Positions 28,001-35,798 are shown, counted from the stretch's first letter. The stretch is 64,000 nt of DNA from Verrucomicrobiales bacterium (GCA_024636835.1 JAGXGH010000028.1:1-64000), one strand, 5' to 3'. Notes: generated from the letters alone by a model not told the origin. Numbers and translations are program-made.

Positions 28001-29130
28001 CGACCTTTGTGGAGCCTGATCCGAATCAGACCAAGGTCGTTGAACGCACCAAATTGTCGGTGGTGTATTTCTACAAGGAGGGGTGCGACGTGTGCGAGCG
28101 GGTGGAGCGATATTTGGAAGAGATGAAATCGAGCTTTCCGCTGCTTGAGGTGCGAAAAATTTCGATTCTCTCTCCGGACGGCACGGTGTTCAATCAGGCG
28201 CTGGCATCGAGAATGAGCGTTGACTCCGGAAAGGCGCCTTCTCTCTTTGCACAAGGCGGGGCGATCATCGACAAAGACGTGGACCAGGGAGATATCGCCA
28301 AGCTACTTGCGCGGACTATGGGGCTTCCTCAGGATGAGGCTTGGCTTGAATTTACTAGTGAAGAGACCCTCGCCGCCCAAGTAGAGGTGGAGGAAACGTT
28401 CGAGTCTCTTACTCTCGCGACAGTAATCTCGGCAGGATTGATCGATGGGATTAATCCTTGCGCGTTTGCGACAATCATCTTCTTCCTTTCTTATCTCCAA
28501 GTGGCGAGACGGTCACGTCGGGAGATTTTGATGGTGGGCATAGCGTTTATCCTTGCGGTATTCCTCTCGTATTTTGCTTTCGGTCTCGTCCTTCACAAGA
28601 TGATTGGAGCCATTACCGGCTTGAAGTGGGCGCGTATGATCCTCGACTGGGCGTTCGGATTGATGGCATTGGTGCTGGCATTTCTGAGCTTTCGCGATGC
28701 AGCAAAAGTGAAAGCGGGCAAGACGTCGGACATGACCTTGCAACTTCCTGGATTCATCAAGAATCGTATCCGTGGTGTGATCCGCACGGGTGCCCGCTCG
28801 TCACGTTTCGTGATTGCCGCATTCGGTATAGGAGTGGTGGTTTCGCTCCTTGAACTATCCTGCACAGGTCAGGTTTACGCTCCGATTATTTACAAGATCC
28901 AGCAAGGACAACTGGATGCGGTGGTCTATCTGCTGATCTATAACGTCGCGTTTATTTTGCCGCTAATAGCTATCTTTATACTCGCGTTCTTTGGGATGAC
29001 GAGTGATGCGCTGGTTCGTTTCCAAGAACGTCACACGGTGCTGGTGAAGATCGCGCTTGGGTGCGTTTTTCTCCTGCTCGCCTTCGTCGTGCTGGCAGCA
29101 CCAGTAAAAGAGTGGTTCATCAATAGGTGA
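25051..29130 (+). CDS. HEAT-repeat / thioredoxin-like / CcdA-DsbD fusion protein
   Basis: From the ATG at 25051 the protein has 1359 residues and a signal peptide (LLIAILAFGMQMMQPVFGQEI). Residues about 40-960 are helical repeats of HEAT type (for example DEDTYVRYSAIRAVGSLNL and DPLVRETAVDAIFEAGG). A thioredoxin-like domain follows (about 1000-1085: VVYFYKEGCDVCERVERY, CxxC at C1012/C1015). The end is a CcdA/DsbD membrane domain with about six helices and both of its redox cysteines: GINPCAF (C1137) and LELSCTGQVYAP (C1271). CcdA/DsbD domains carry electrons from cytoplasmic thioredoxin across the membrane. The HEAT part should face the periplasm and could dock the neighbouring VWA or DUF4159 proteins. 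The frame is open upstream to 24946, but that part is a dispersed repeat. Confidence 0.85.
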   Translation: MTRKTPLFDHHGSRLLIAILAFGMQMMQPVFGQEIPAEDVRLIDAAAARLPATGTDEDWNLLLSAVHDTPSKSKLKDALRTMDPFPRERLVRELRNPRLAVRLGALELLEEYAGSSFGFDPWRDPVAKLANDQAYAAWMKWAGEDGTLSTTDRELSEEDYRLYIRELLATDRNRSERAMRMLEPHGVAAIAALQSFLATDPQFQPGGLARLKMAQYRLALNVAGNSSASSLAADLTFGNRDQKLAALGALRSAGLAAIPIVREFINEPDPLVRETAVDAIFEAGGARVLSLLQEPLMAEKDPNVILAAVRHLADIKTDESTALLVHFTSMPTEDLVVASIEALNKGGSDDPFSSSSSDIGRAVPDSEKLAAQWIDDTRWRVRTAAIQFIAARKLKDLGPQVITALDDEDTYVRYSAIRAVGSLNLSDAMPKLEEMAKDDPEMLGHVASLAAKLGGSGVKQRFFAGLPERSPAEILSVLDSLGSEEDKDIRGLIANLALHSDLDVSCAALRILASSHMDDSVVRKLLLNVLDEGNMAKVRAIVGKLDFPDSFKRNDRRLSKLEADSRELLNSMQTSTALDGLYNAFLLPNGKSPGMPHQQLAMPDVGAVASEEFISRLIELMGSVKEPDVKFSLALSLLKIGVPESVPQVLEGLAERPVNERKQIAQALYYGKCKEALPLLTALLNDPVAPVREAAAYSALNQQSALLFIQTAFDVLVAPDSHLKPGELYGYSLISCLRRGDSSKLLKGWSRKILAMPDAGDDLMVLAIVMLRDSFTSSDHELLLRLLAHRSQWVRRAAAEAAGHDALSVFNEQLEAIAADTSAMVRGAIPLVFTQESGGNGLVYFSATDQADYTEIDYQHEALPLDADSEDVVRNLAMEDEDAQLRLDAWYALLTQRKQVDMSAFVKLASEIDDKTMRYRLAYFLQKNVSALTPSLQPLLALTDIERISESERAKVFSKLGANNDDAFLSFDSLIELADSTDSATFVEPDPNQTKVVERTKLSVVYFYKEGCDVCERVERYLEEMKSSFPLLEVRKISILSPDGTVFNQALASRMSVDSGKAPSLFAQGGAIIDKDVDQGDIAKLLARTMGLPQDEAWLEFTSEETLAAQVEVEETFESLTLATVISAGLIDGINPCAFATIIFFLSYLQVARRSRREILMVGIAFILAVFLSYFAFGLVLHKMIGAITGLKWARMILDWAFGLMALVLAFLSFRDAAKVKAGKTSDMTLQLPGFIKNRIRGVIRTGARSSRFVIAAFGIGVVVSLLELSCTGQVYAPIIYKIQQGQLDAVVYLLIYNVAFILPLIAIFILAFFGMTSDALVRFQERHTVLVKIALGCVFLLLAFVVLAAPVKEWFINR

Positions 29131-29994
29131 TCACTTCACCAGTGCGGCGGCGAGCAATTCCAGCAAGCGTGATTCTTCGGTTGCTGAGGTTTTGGCAATA
29201 AACCCACGGGCATGGGCGAAATGCACGTCGTGTTCATTCTCGACCTGTGAAAAGTCCAGCAAGGGGGTGTCGTTGAACTTACGCAAGCCGTAGCCATCGC
29301 CGCGTCCGTCTGGATAAACCAAGGCCAGCACTTCGTTCTCCAATCCGAGCTTTTGCACTTGGTATCCGAGCCCGGCCGAAGTGTCGTCGGGCATCGGGTC
29401 GGTGCGCGGCATCATCAGCGCCTTGAAGCTCGCGTCGCCTGTCGGTACGTCGATCACTACCGCATTCGCAGCGACGAAATTGAGTCGACTACGCAAGTTG
29501 CTAATGAAGTCGACGAGGTCTTCGCCGATCATCTTCATCAATTCCCAAATGGGCTCGCCGGGTTGGTGAAGCGATTTGCTGGCGAAGCGTTTGAGTAGAG
29601 AAATCTCGATCGGTGAGTTCAGTCGTCCGAGGAGGTCGCGATCTATACCTAGCCACTTTGCGGTATCCTTCGGACCACGGCAGTCGAACCATTCGGCCAC
29701 TTCCAACCACGAGCAGAATTCTCGCGCGTCTTTGTAGATTCCGAGGTGTTGGAGCACGAGCGAAAGGGCACATGTTGGCACGTGGTTGCGATCGAACTGA
29801 TGGTGATCGAAGTTGCCCATTTGTGGGTCGTGCTGGTGTCCAATGTCGACCACGGCGACGGTGGAGTTTTGCAAATCGTCTTCGGTAGGGGTGCGCCGCT
29901 CAATGGCGACGGGGGATATGGTCAAGAGAACTGCGCAGGCGAGGAACTCATCTTTATGGGCACCACCTGGGTGCGTGACGATCGATTGAAACAT
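29131..29994 (-). CDS. MYG1-family (UPF0160) predicted phosphoesterase
   Basis: A 287-residue protein of the MYG1 family. The N-terminus SIVTHPGGAHKDEFLACAVLL carries the family's H-x-x-x-x-H-x-D-E motif, and MGNFDHHQFD gives the DHH-like metal site; the C-terminus has the DHHA1-like glycine-rich FAHARGFIAKTS. MYG1 proteins are metal-dependent; the eukaryotic member has been reported to act as a 3'-5' RNA exonuclease, and the bacterial role is unknown. The stop codons of this gene and of the fusion gene on the other strand abut exactly (TGA at 29128-29130, reverse TGA at 29131-29133). No signal peptide is seen. Confidence 0.85.
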   Translation of the reverse strand: MFQSIVTHPGGAHKDEFLACAVLLTISPVAIERRTPTEDDLQNSTVAVVDIGHQHDPQMGNFDHHQFDRNHVPTCALSLVLQHLGIYKDAREFCSWLEVAEWFDCRGPKDTAKWLGIDRDLLGRLNSPIEISLLKRFASKSLHQPGEPIWELMKMIGEDLVDFISNLRSRLNFVAANAVVIDVPTGDASFKALMMPRTDPMPDDTSAGLGYQVQKLGLENEVLALVYPDGRGDGYGLRKFNDTPLLDFSQVENEHDVHFAHARGFIAKTSATEESRLLELLAAALVK

Positions 29995-30118
29995 CTAATC
30001 AAGAGGGAGCGAGACCGCCGTCATTGCAAGCGCGCATTCTACACCGCGAGACCGATCACCTCTTCTTTCGTGTGAACGGGTGGGAGAAGGCGGCAGTATT
30101 TTCACACTGCAGATCGCT

Positions 30119-31156
30119 CTAATTTGCGGTGTTCTCTTTGTGAAGCTCGGCAAAAATCAAACGCCCGGATGCGGTTTGAATGGTTGAGCTCACCTCTACG
30201 AGCACTGGGTCGCCAATACGGTTTACGGCATTATTAACCACGATCATGGTGCCATCTGGTAGGTAGCCTACCGCTTGGTGATCTTCTTTTCCAGACTTCA
30301 CGAGATCAAGTTGGAGCGTTTCTCCGATCACCAACTGCGGGCGCATCGCGTCGGCGAGGTCGTTGAGGCTAAGAACGGAAACCGATTGAACTTTGGCAAC
30401 CTGCGCGAGATTCACGTCGTTTGTGAGAATCCGCGCACCGAGGCGGCGGGCAATTTGGATCAGGCGGCTGTCGACGGGAACCCGGCGGTTCTCGAGAAAA
30501 TCGTCGTGCACGTTGACCTCGATATTACGCATCTCTTGCAGAGAGGAAATGATTTCCAGTCCGCGCTTACCGCGTTCTCTTTTATGTGTCGCTTGCGAGT
30601 CGGCAAGAGTTTGCAATTCTTCAATGACAAAGCGAGGAACCACGAATGGACCGTTGAGAAACTTCGAAAGAATTAAGCGGCGGATTCGTCCGTCGATGAG
30701 AATGTTGGTATCGAGAACGGTCGGGAATTCTTGCATCCCTTCCTGACGGAAGCGCATGTAAGGGACGATGAAGGAGAATTCCTCCCGGTTGCTGCGAACC
30801 GCAAGACTTGTCCCGATGTAGCCAAGGCCTAGGTAGACAGACAGTTCGTAGATGATCTTCACATCGTCACCGTGAGGGATGCCGTCTAACCACGGGAACT
30901 CGAAAAGGTCGATACGGGTGATCAGCCATGCGCAAAATATGCCGATCAAAAGCCCGAAGGTGCCTGTGGTGAATCCACGGATGCTCCACGTAGATGCGAG
31001 GATCTCAACAGCGACAAATGACGATCCGATGAGACCGCCAATGGTAGCTCCTAGCAGGGGGGTGGATTCAGCGCCCATCGCCATTACCGCCCCGAGCCAA
31101 AAACACAGGAGTAGGAATGCGGCACGAACGCCATTGACGATGCGAAGGGATCTCAT
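30119..31156 (-). CDS. PIN-TRAM membrane protein (YacL-like)
   Basis: A 345-residue protein with four predicted N-terminal membrane helices (about 1-130). A PIN domain follows (FPTVLDTNILIDGRIRRLI, about 140-265) with the acidic residues of the PIN nuclease site (D in VLDTN, E in VIEEL, D in LTNDVNL). The C-terminus is a TRAM RNA-binding domain (VIGETLQLDLVKSGKEDHQAVGYLPDGTMIVVNNA). This is the YacL/Mj-type membrane PIN-TRAM architecture, widespread and of unproven role; membrane-bound RNase activity is presumed. Upstream, 31157-31341 is the divergent promoter region shared with the zinc operon. Confidence 0.9.
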   Translation of the reverse strand: MRSLRIVNGVRAAFLLLCFWLGAVMAMGAESTPLLGATIGGLIGSSFVAVEILASTWSIRGFTTGTFGLLIGIFCAWLITRIDLFEFPWLDGIPHGDDVKIIYELSVYLGLGYIGTSLAVRSNREEFSFIVPYMRFRQEGMQEFPTVLDTNILIDGRIRRLILSKFLNGPFVVPRFVIEELQTLADSQATHKRERGKRGLEIISSLQEMRNIEVNVHDDFLENRRVPVDSRLIQIARRLGARILTNDVNLAQVAKVQSVSVLSLNDLADAMRPQLVIGETLQLDLVKSGKEDHQAVGYLPDGTMIVVNNAVNRIGDPVLVEVSSTIQTASGRLIFAELHKENTAN

Positions 31157-31274
31157 TGTGTTGAATGTAGCGGATGAACGGATCGCGTCCAGCTGTAAGC
31201 GACAAATAGAACGCGCAACACGGTATCTCTATCATTCGTTAGCATAATCTCGAAACTCTAAAAAGATCGCTTAA

Positions 31275-31289
31275 TGCGAAATTTTCGCA
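31275..31289. promoter_or_regulatory. Candidate Fur-family (Zur) operator
   Basis: TGCGAAATTTTCGCA is a perfect 7-1-7 inverted repeat, the geometry used by Fur, Zur and Mur proteins. It lies in an AT-rich stretch 53 bp before the porin start codon and ahead of the whole metal-uptake operon. A second, weaker pair (CGCAA at 31286-31290 and TTGCG at 31307-31311) overlaps it. No zur gene is in the window. The assignment is an inference from shape and position. Confidence 0.5.
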
Positions 31290-31341
31290 ATTTTCATGCA
31301 AATTACTTGCGTTAAGGCGCGACTGTTCGTAAATTGACGGT

Positions 31342-32658
31342 ATGAATGCCCAATCTTCATTTTCTTTGTTAGCTGGTCTGGCGCTTGCCCTCAATGCGAG
31401 CGCAGGTAGTGATTCGCCATCGGCGAAAGGATCCCCGACCATTGCAAAACCGAGCACCGACTGGTGGGAGGACTTCAATAACTGGTCGCTGTTCGATGGC
31501 AAGATCACGGCATCTTTAAATGGTGCGCTGATTTATGGTGGAACATCGGGGGATATGGAATCGCTCTACGATGCCGGCCACGATCCGAGCAGCGAGGGCT
31601 GGACGGTGCAAGGTCTCGAACCGAGTATTTCGCTTCGCCTTACGGATCACATCGAAGGATTTGCCAGTGGAATTCTATTCACCGATGGAGACGGTAACTG
31701 GGATACCGAGCTAGAGGAAATGTTCGGAGTGGTTCGTGATCTCCCGGGTGGACTTGATATACGTTTTGGTCAGATGCTCAACCGAGTCGGTATTCAGAAT
31801 ACCCAGCACTTGCATAGCTGGGATCAAACGGATTACCCGATGGTGCTTGCCCGCTTCCTCGGGGAGGATGGACTTATCACGCGCTCGGCAGAGCTTAACT
31901 GGCGCGCGCCAATCGGCGATCCCTTGACTAGCACGACGCAATTTACCGCGTCCTATGGTGAGGTTCGACCACACGATGCGCACGGCCACGGTGACGAGCA
32001 CCTCGATGAACACAACCATGCCTTCGAAGCCGAGGGCGCTGAGTTCAACGACTGCGTGTTCAGTGCGCGAGTCATGCATCGCCATCGTTTTGACGACTTC
32101 ACCAGCCTTACGCTAGGTGGAAGTTACATTTACGGGGACAACGAATTCGGCAGGCACAATCAAGTTGGCGGACTCGATGCCGAGTGGGTATGGCGTGAGA
32201 ATGGCTTGGAGACAGGTGGACGCGCGCTTCGTTGGCGCACCGAACTTTTCGTCCGAGACGTCGCCGCGCGCAGTGGAGAATTGCACGAAGGACAGGACGA
32301 TCACGAAGACGATGATCATGCAGACCATGATGATGACCACGCGGACGATGATCACGACGAAGCGGCGGAGATGGTCAGTCGCAGTTTCACTGAATTCGGC
32401 GCTTACACTTCGGTCGTCTATGAATGGAATTCTCACTGGGACACCGGACTGCGCATAGGCTACGTTGGTGGAATTTCCGATCTCGGACTCGACGAGCGTA
32501 TCCGTATCTCGCCGAGTGTAACCTATTACCCAGATGCCGACCGCCGCTTCCACCTTCGCGGACAATATAACTTCGACCACGGCTCAGAAGCTGGCAGCGA
32601 TCACTCTGTTTGGATTCAGGCAGGGTTCTCGTTTGGAGCAGGAAATGAAGTTCGCTAA
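31342..32658 (+). CDS. Histidine-rich outer-membrane porin-like protein of metal-uptake operon
   Basis: A 438-residue protein with a signal peptide (MNAQSSFSLLAGLALALNASAG) and alternating amphipathic beta-strands to the end, finishing VWIQAGFSFGAGNEVR, as expected of a beta-barrel. Two loops are strikingly rich in His and Asp: about 211-226 (HDAHGHGDEHLDEHNH) and about 319-345 (DDHEDDDHADHDDDHADDDHD). Such loops bind Zn(II) and related ions. The gene is followed at 21 bp by a ZnuA-like binding protein, so the porin likely brings zinc (or another divalent ion) through the outer membrane. TonB-box or plug domain is absent, so transport would be passive or capture-based. Confidence 0.75.
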   Translation: MNAQSSFSLLAGLALALNASAGSDSPSAKGSPTIAKPSTDWWEDFNNWSLFDGKITASLNGALIYGGTSGDMESLYDAGHDPSSEGWTVQGLEPSISLRLTDHIEGFASGILFTDGDGNWDTELEEMFGVVRDLPGGLDIRFGQMLNRVGIQNTQHLHSWDQTDYPMVLARFLGEDGLITRSAELNWRAPIGDPLTSTTQFTASYGEVRPHDAHGHGDEHLDEHNHAFEAEGAEFNDCVFSARVMHRHRFDDFTSLTLGGSYIYGDNEFGRHNQVGGLDAEWVWRENGLETGGRALRWRTELFVRDVAARSGELHEGQDDHEDDDHADHDDDHADDDHDEAAEMVSRSFTEFGAYTSVVYEWNSHWDTGLRIGYVGGISDLGLDERIRISPSVTYYPDADRRFHLRGQYNFDHGSEAGSDHSVWIQAGFSFGAGNEVR

Positions 32659-32679
32659 ACCATACTACACGATATTCTC

Positions 32680-33597
32680 ATGAAAATTACTCAGTTAATA
32701 ACATCTCGCTGGATCGCTGGCTTTATTGCCTTGTGCGCTGTCCTCTCCGCACCCCTTGCATCCGCCGTCGACGGCAAACTCGAAGTCGCCTCACTTCACC
32801 CATTGATGAGTGATTTAGCGCGCAAAGTCGGTGGCGACAATGTAACAGTCATCGCAATCATCGAACCCGGTGCGGACATGCATGCGTTTTCTCCACGTCC
32901 CTCCGACATGCAGAAGCTGCAAAATGCAGATCTGGTATTAGCGGCAGGCAAGGGGATGGAAAACTATCTCGACTCACTGCGCGACACCTTACGCGGTAAG
33001 CCCGAGGTCGTTGAAGTTGGACGAAAAATCCCATCGCTTACCATTGGTAAAGACGAGCTTTACGTCTGTTGTGCTGCCCATGCAGGGAACACCATCGACC
33101 CTCATTGGTGGCATAGCATTGATCAGACCGCCCGCGCCGCCCGTATCCTTGCCGACACTTTCTCCGATGCAGATCCCGCGAATAAAGACGTCTACAAGCG
33201 CAACGCTGCGATCTATTCAAAAGAGCTCAAACAACTCAAAGCGTGGGCCAGCAAAGAACTGTCGAAAGTACCTCGCTCGAAACGCAAATTGGTCACCCCC
33301 CACGCCGCCTACGCCTACTTTGCCAAAGAGTTCGGGTTTCAAATGATCAGCGTCCAAGGCTTGAACCCAGAGCAAGAGGCAACGCCGCAGCTCATGGCGG
33401 AAGCGGTTCGGATCATTCGGGAAGAGAAAATCGCCGCGGTGTTTCCAGAAATTAAAGGACGCAATAGCGGAGTGGAAACCCTTCAACGCGAAACAGGCGT
33501 GAAGCTCGGTAAGCCGCTCATGCCAGACGGTGCGGCGAGCTTTGTCGAGATGATCAAAAATAACGTCAACGCAATCGTTGACGGGCTGGGTGAGTAA
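32680..33597 (+). CDS. ZnuA-like metal-binding protein of an ABC importer
   Basis: A 305-residue cluster A-I (TroA/ZnuA) substrate-binding protein with signal peptide (ending PLASAVDG). Expected motifs are present: EVASLHPLMSDLARKVGGDNVTV, EPGADMHAFSPRPSDM (H in DMHAF), the DPHWWHS segment (about 144-150) and the third ligand in VTPHAAYAYFAKEFG. In place of the His-rich loop of E. coli ZnuA there is VCCAAHAGN with two cysteines, so metal capture may differ. ABC partners follow (34083-35743). Zinc is favoured by the His-rich porin and the Zur-like site; manganese cannot be excluded by sequence alone. A gene name is withheld for that reason. Confidence 0.88.
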   Translation: MKITQLITSRWIAGFIALCAVLSAPLASAVDGKLEVASLHPLMSDLARKVGGDNVTVIAIIEPGADMHAFSPRPSDMQKLQNADLVLAAGKGMENYLDSLRDTLRGKPEVVEVGRKIPSLTIGKDELYVCCAAHAGNTIDPHWWHSIDQTARAARILADTFSDADPANKDVYKRNAAIYSKELKQLKAWASKELSKVPRSKRKLVTPHAAYAYFAKEFGFQMISVQGLNPEQEATPQLMAEAVRIIREEKIAAVFPEIKGRNSGVETLQRETGVKLGKPLMPDGAASFVEMIKNNVNAIVDGLGE

Positions 33598-33618
33598 GTT
33601 GTTCCGATAGAAAGCATC

Positions 33619-34074
33619 ATGCGTGTTTCTCCACTACTACTGACGATCTTTGTCCTTCTCGGTCTCGCTGCGATTGCGGTGCCGGTGTGGCGACTTACGT
33701 CAGGCGATCCGACGTATTCGGAGACCTATGCAGCAGAGCAGAAAGCGGAAATTTTCACCCACGAAGATGTCGACTTGGTGATCTGGGTCTCACACATCCC
33801 CGCTAAGGTGACCTTGCAAAGTGTCGATGGCAAAACGACTACTATGCGCATAGGAGATGATGGTTTGCAGGAAGCCTATGCGGAAATTGCGCTTCCTGTG
33901 GACGATGATACGGCAGCGCTCGTTGTGACCGTTGAGCGCGAGAGCGATGACGCGGTAGAATCTGTTTTAACCATCACTGCAAACCGAGGTGATGACGAAG
34001 CTATCGAGCATTTTATGAAGTTCGCTGGCTTCGGTGAGGAGCAGATGAAATTTGACTGGTCACATCGACACTAA
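33619..34074 (+). CDS. Small membrane-anchored protein of unknown function in metal-uptake operon
   Basis: A 151-residue protein with an N-terminal hydrophobic helix (LLLTIFVLLGLAAIAVPVW) that could be a signal anchor. The rest is an acidic beta-rich domain of about 115 residues (DVDLVIWVSHIPAKVTLQSVDGKTTTM...) and ends in a His-containing tail, FDWSHRH. I do not recognise a family. It lies 21 bp after the binding protein gene and 8 bp before the ATPase gene, so it is very likely co-expressed. A periplasmic metal-handling accessory is a reasonable guess only. Confidence 0.6.
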   Translation: MRVSPLLLTIFVLLGLAAIAVPVWRLTSGDPTYSETYAAEQKAEIFTHEDVDLVIWVSHIPAKVTLQSVDGKTTTMRIGDDGLQEAYAEIALPVDDDTAALVVTVERESDDAVESVLTITANRGDDEAIEHFMKFAGFGEEQMKFDWSHRH

Positions 34075-34082
34075 ACAAGATC

Positions 34083-34901
34083 ATGAGTCACGAAATCCAC
34101 GACGAATGCGATCACTGCGGCCATCACCATGAGTTGGTGGTCGACGGCCTTGTCGTCGACTATCGGAAAACCCGCGCGGTAGAGAATGTTTCATTGGCAA
34201 CGTCGTGCGGAAACTGTGTCGCCTTCGTCGGGCCAAACGGTGCGGGCAAATCCACCTTGTTGAAATCCATAGCGGGTCTACTGCGCCCGACGGTAGGCAA
34301 CATTCTCTGGCGTGGCACGAAAGTTGGGAAGTGGAGCCGAGAAATCGCCTACCTCCCGCAACGCGAGCAGATCGACTGGTCGTTCCCAATCACCGTGCGC
34401 GGCGTCGTCGAAATGGGGCGCTACCCGCAGACCGGGTGGTGGAAGTCATTCAACAAAAACGACGATGAAGTCGTCGAGCAGGCGATTGATGAGATGCAGC
34501 TTCGCGATCTTGCCGATCGACAAATCAGTGAGCTTTCCGGTGGCCAACAACAGCGTGCGTTCATCGCCCGCGCACTGGCACAGGAAGCGCATGTCCTGCT
34601 GCTCGATGAACCATTCACCGGCCTCGATCGTCCCGCGCAAGAAGGACTCGTCACCGTGCTCGAGCGTCTATCCACCGAGGGACGCTTGGTCATCGCCTCG
34701 CATCACGAGCTCGCAACGGTGCCCGATATTTTCGATGAAGTGCTGATCATGGCGACCCATCAAGTGGCGTATGGAAATGTCAGCGAAGTGTTCACTTGGG
34801 AAAACATCAGCGCGGCCTACGGCGATGGGTTGCGCCGCTCACCAGACCTCGAAGCCGCCTTCGCCCGTGCGCAGGAAAACTCACAGGAGGTGGGCGTATG
34901 A
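34083..34901 (+). CDS. ABC transporter ATPase of zinc/manganese family
   Basis: A 272-residue ATPase with Walker A GPNGAGKST (50-58), signature LSGGQQQRAF, Walker B VLLLDEPFTGLD and the H-loop ASHHELATV. Sequence type and operon place it in the ZnuC/TroB group of metal importers. Its first 20 residues (MSHEIHDECDHCGHHHELVV) hold five or six His and two Cys, an extension that could sense or bind cytoplasmic metal. Its stop (TGA at 34899-34901) overlaps the ATG of the permease gene (34898-34900), indicating translational coupling. Confidence 0.9.
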   Translation: MSHEIHDECDHCGHHHELVVDGLVVDYRKTRAVENVSLATSCGNCVAFVGPNGAGKSTLLKSIAGLLRPTVGNILWRGTKVGKWSREIAYLPQREQIDWSFPITVRGVVEMGRYPQTGWWKSFNKNDDEVVEQAIDEMQLRDLADRQISELSGGQQQRAFIARALAQEAHVLLLDEPFTGLDRPAQEGLVTVLERLSTEGRLVIASHHELATVPDIFDEVLIMATHQVAYGNVSEVFTWENISAAYGDGLRRSPDLEAAFARAQENSQEVGV

Positions 34902-35743
34902 GCGGGTTCATCGATTGGCTCCTCGAGCCACTTCAGCATCACTACAACCAGCGCGCATTGGTTGCTGCGCTGCTTATTGGATTCACCAATGGCTATGCCA
35001 GTGCCTTCGTCGTGCTGCGTCGTGCTGCGCTCAAAGTCGGGTCGCTCTCCCATGCGCTGCTTCCCGGTATCGCCGTCGCCATCCTGATCACAGGGCTCAG
35101 TGATTGGAGTGCCTTCATCGGTGGACTAATTGCTGCGCTGATTGTCGGACTTGGATCTCTGGCCGTGTCGCGGGGATCGCGCATCGACCAGGATTCCGCT
35201 TTGGCCATTCTTTACACCGCCGCGTTCTCCGGCGGCATCGTGATTCTCCGCCGTCTTGGCGTCACCAACGAGCTATCCGAATGGCTGTTCGGCAACATTA
35301 TGAACATGGGCAACAACGATCTGTGGATTGCCTTCATCATTGCCACCATCGCGTTGACGACCCTTACTGCCCTACAACGCCCTCTGGTGATGATGATGTT
35401 CGAACCCAACGTCGCCGCATCGCTCGGTGTTCCCGTTCGCGCTCTGAATTACGTGCTGATGGGTTTGCTCATCCTCGTGCTGATTTCCTCGCTGCAAGCA
35501 GTCGGCTGCATCCTCGCGCTCGGACTCCTCGTCACGCCTGCCGCGATCATGTTCTTGTTCACCAACTCCACCTCCAAACTCTTCTGGGGTGGAGGAATCA
35601 TCGGTGCCGTGTTGTCGATGAGCGCCATCTTCATCGGTTGGTGGCTCGATCTCGAACAAGGGCCAACCATCGTCCTTCTCCTCGGCATCGCCTTCGCGAT
35701 CGGCTTTCTCATCAGCCCGCGCTACGGATTGTTCAAGCGCTAG
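34898..35743 (+). CDS. ABC transporter permease of zinc/manganese family
   Basis: A 281-residue permease with eight or nine hydrophobic helices, of the ABC-3 (ZnuB/TroC) family. Landmarks are NGYASAFVVLRRAALKVGSLSHALLPGIAVA and LLVTPAAIMFLF. The start is the ATG at 34898 (AGGAGG at 34885-34890, 7 bases before it, is a strong ribosome site), not the earlier in-frame codon at 34796, which would place a Pro/Arg-rich segment ahead of the first helix. It overlaps the ATPase stop. It is the last gene of the metal operon; no intrinsic terminator is evident before the repeat at 35799. Confidence 0.9.
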   Translation: MSGFIDWLLEPLQHHYNQRALVAALLIGFTNGYASAFVVLRRAALKVGSLSHALLPGIAVAILITGLSDWSAFIGGLIAALIVGLGSLAVSRGSRIDQDSALAILYTAAFSGGIVILRRLGVTNELSEWLFGNIMNMGNNDLWIAFIIATIALTTLTALQRPLVMMMFEPNVAASLGVPVRALNYVLMGLLILVLISSLQAVGCILALGLLVTPAAIMFLFTNSTSKLFWGGGIIGAVLSMSAIFIGWWLDLEQGPTIVLLLGIAFAIGFLISPRYGLFKR

Positions 35744-35798
35744 AAGCTAAGACATTCAAAGGTCAGAAATGACCAAGGAAACGCGCATTCAATCGAAT

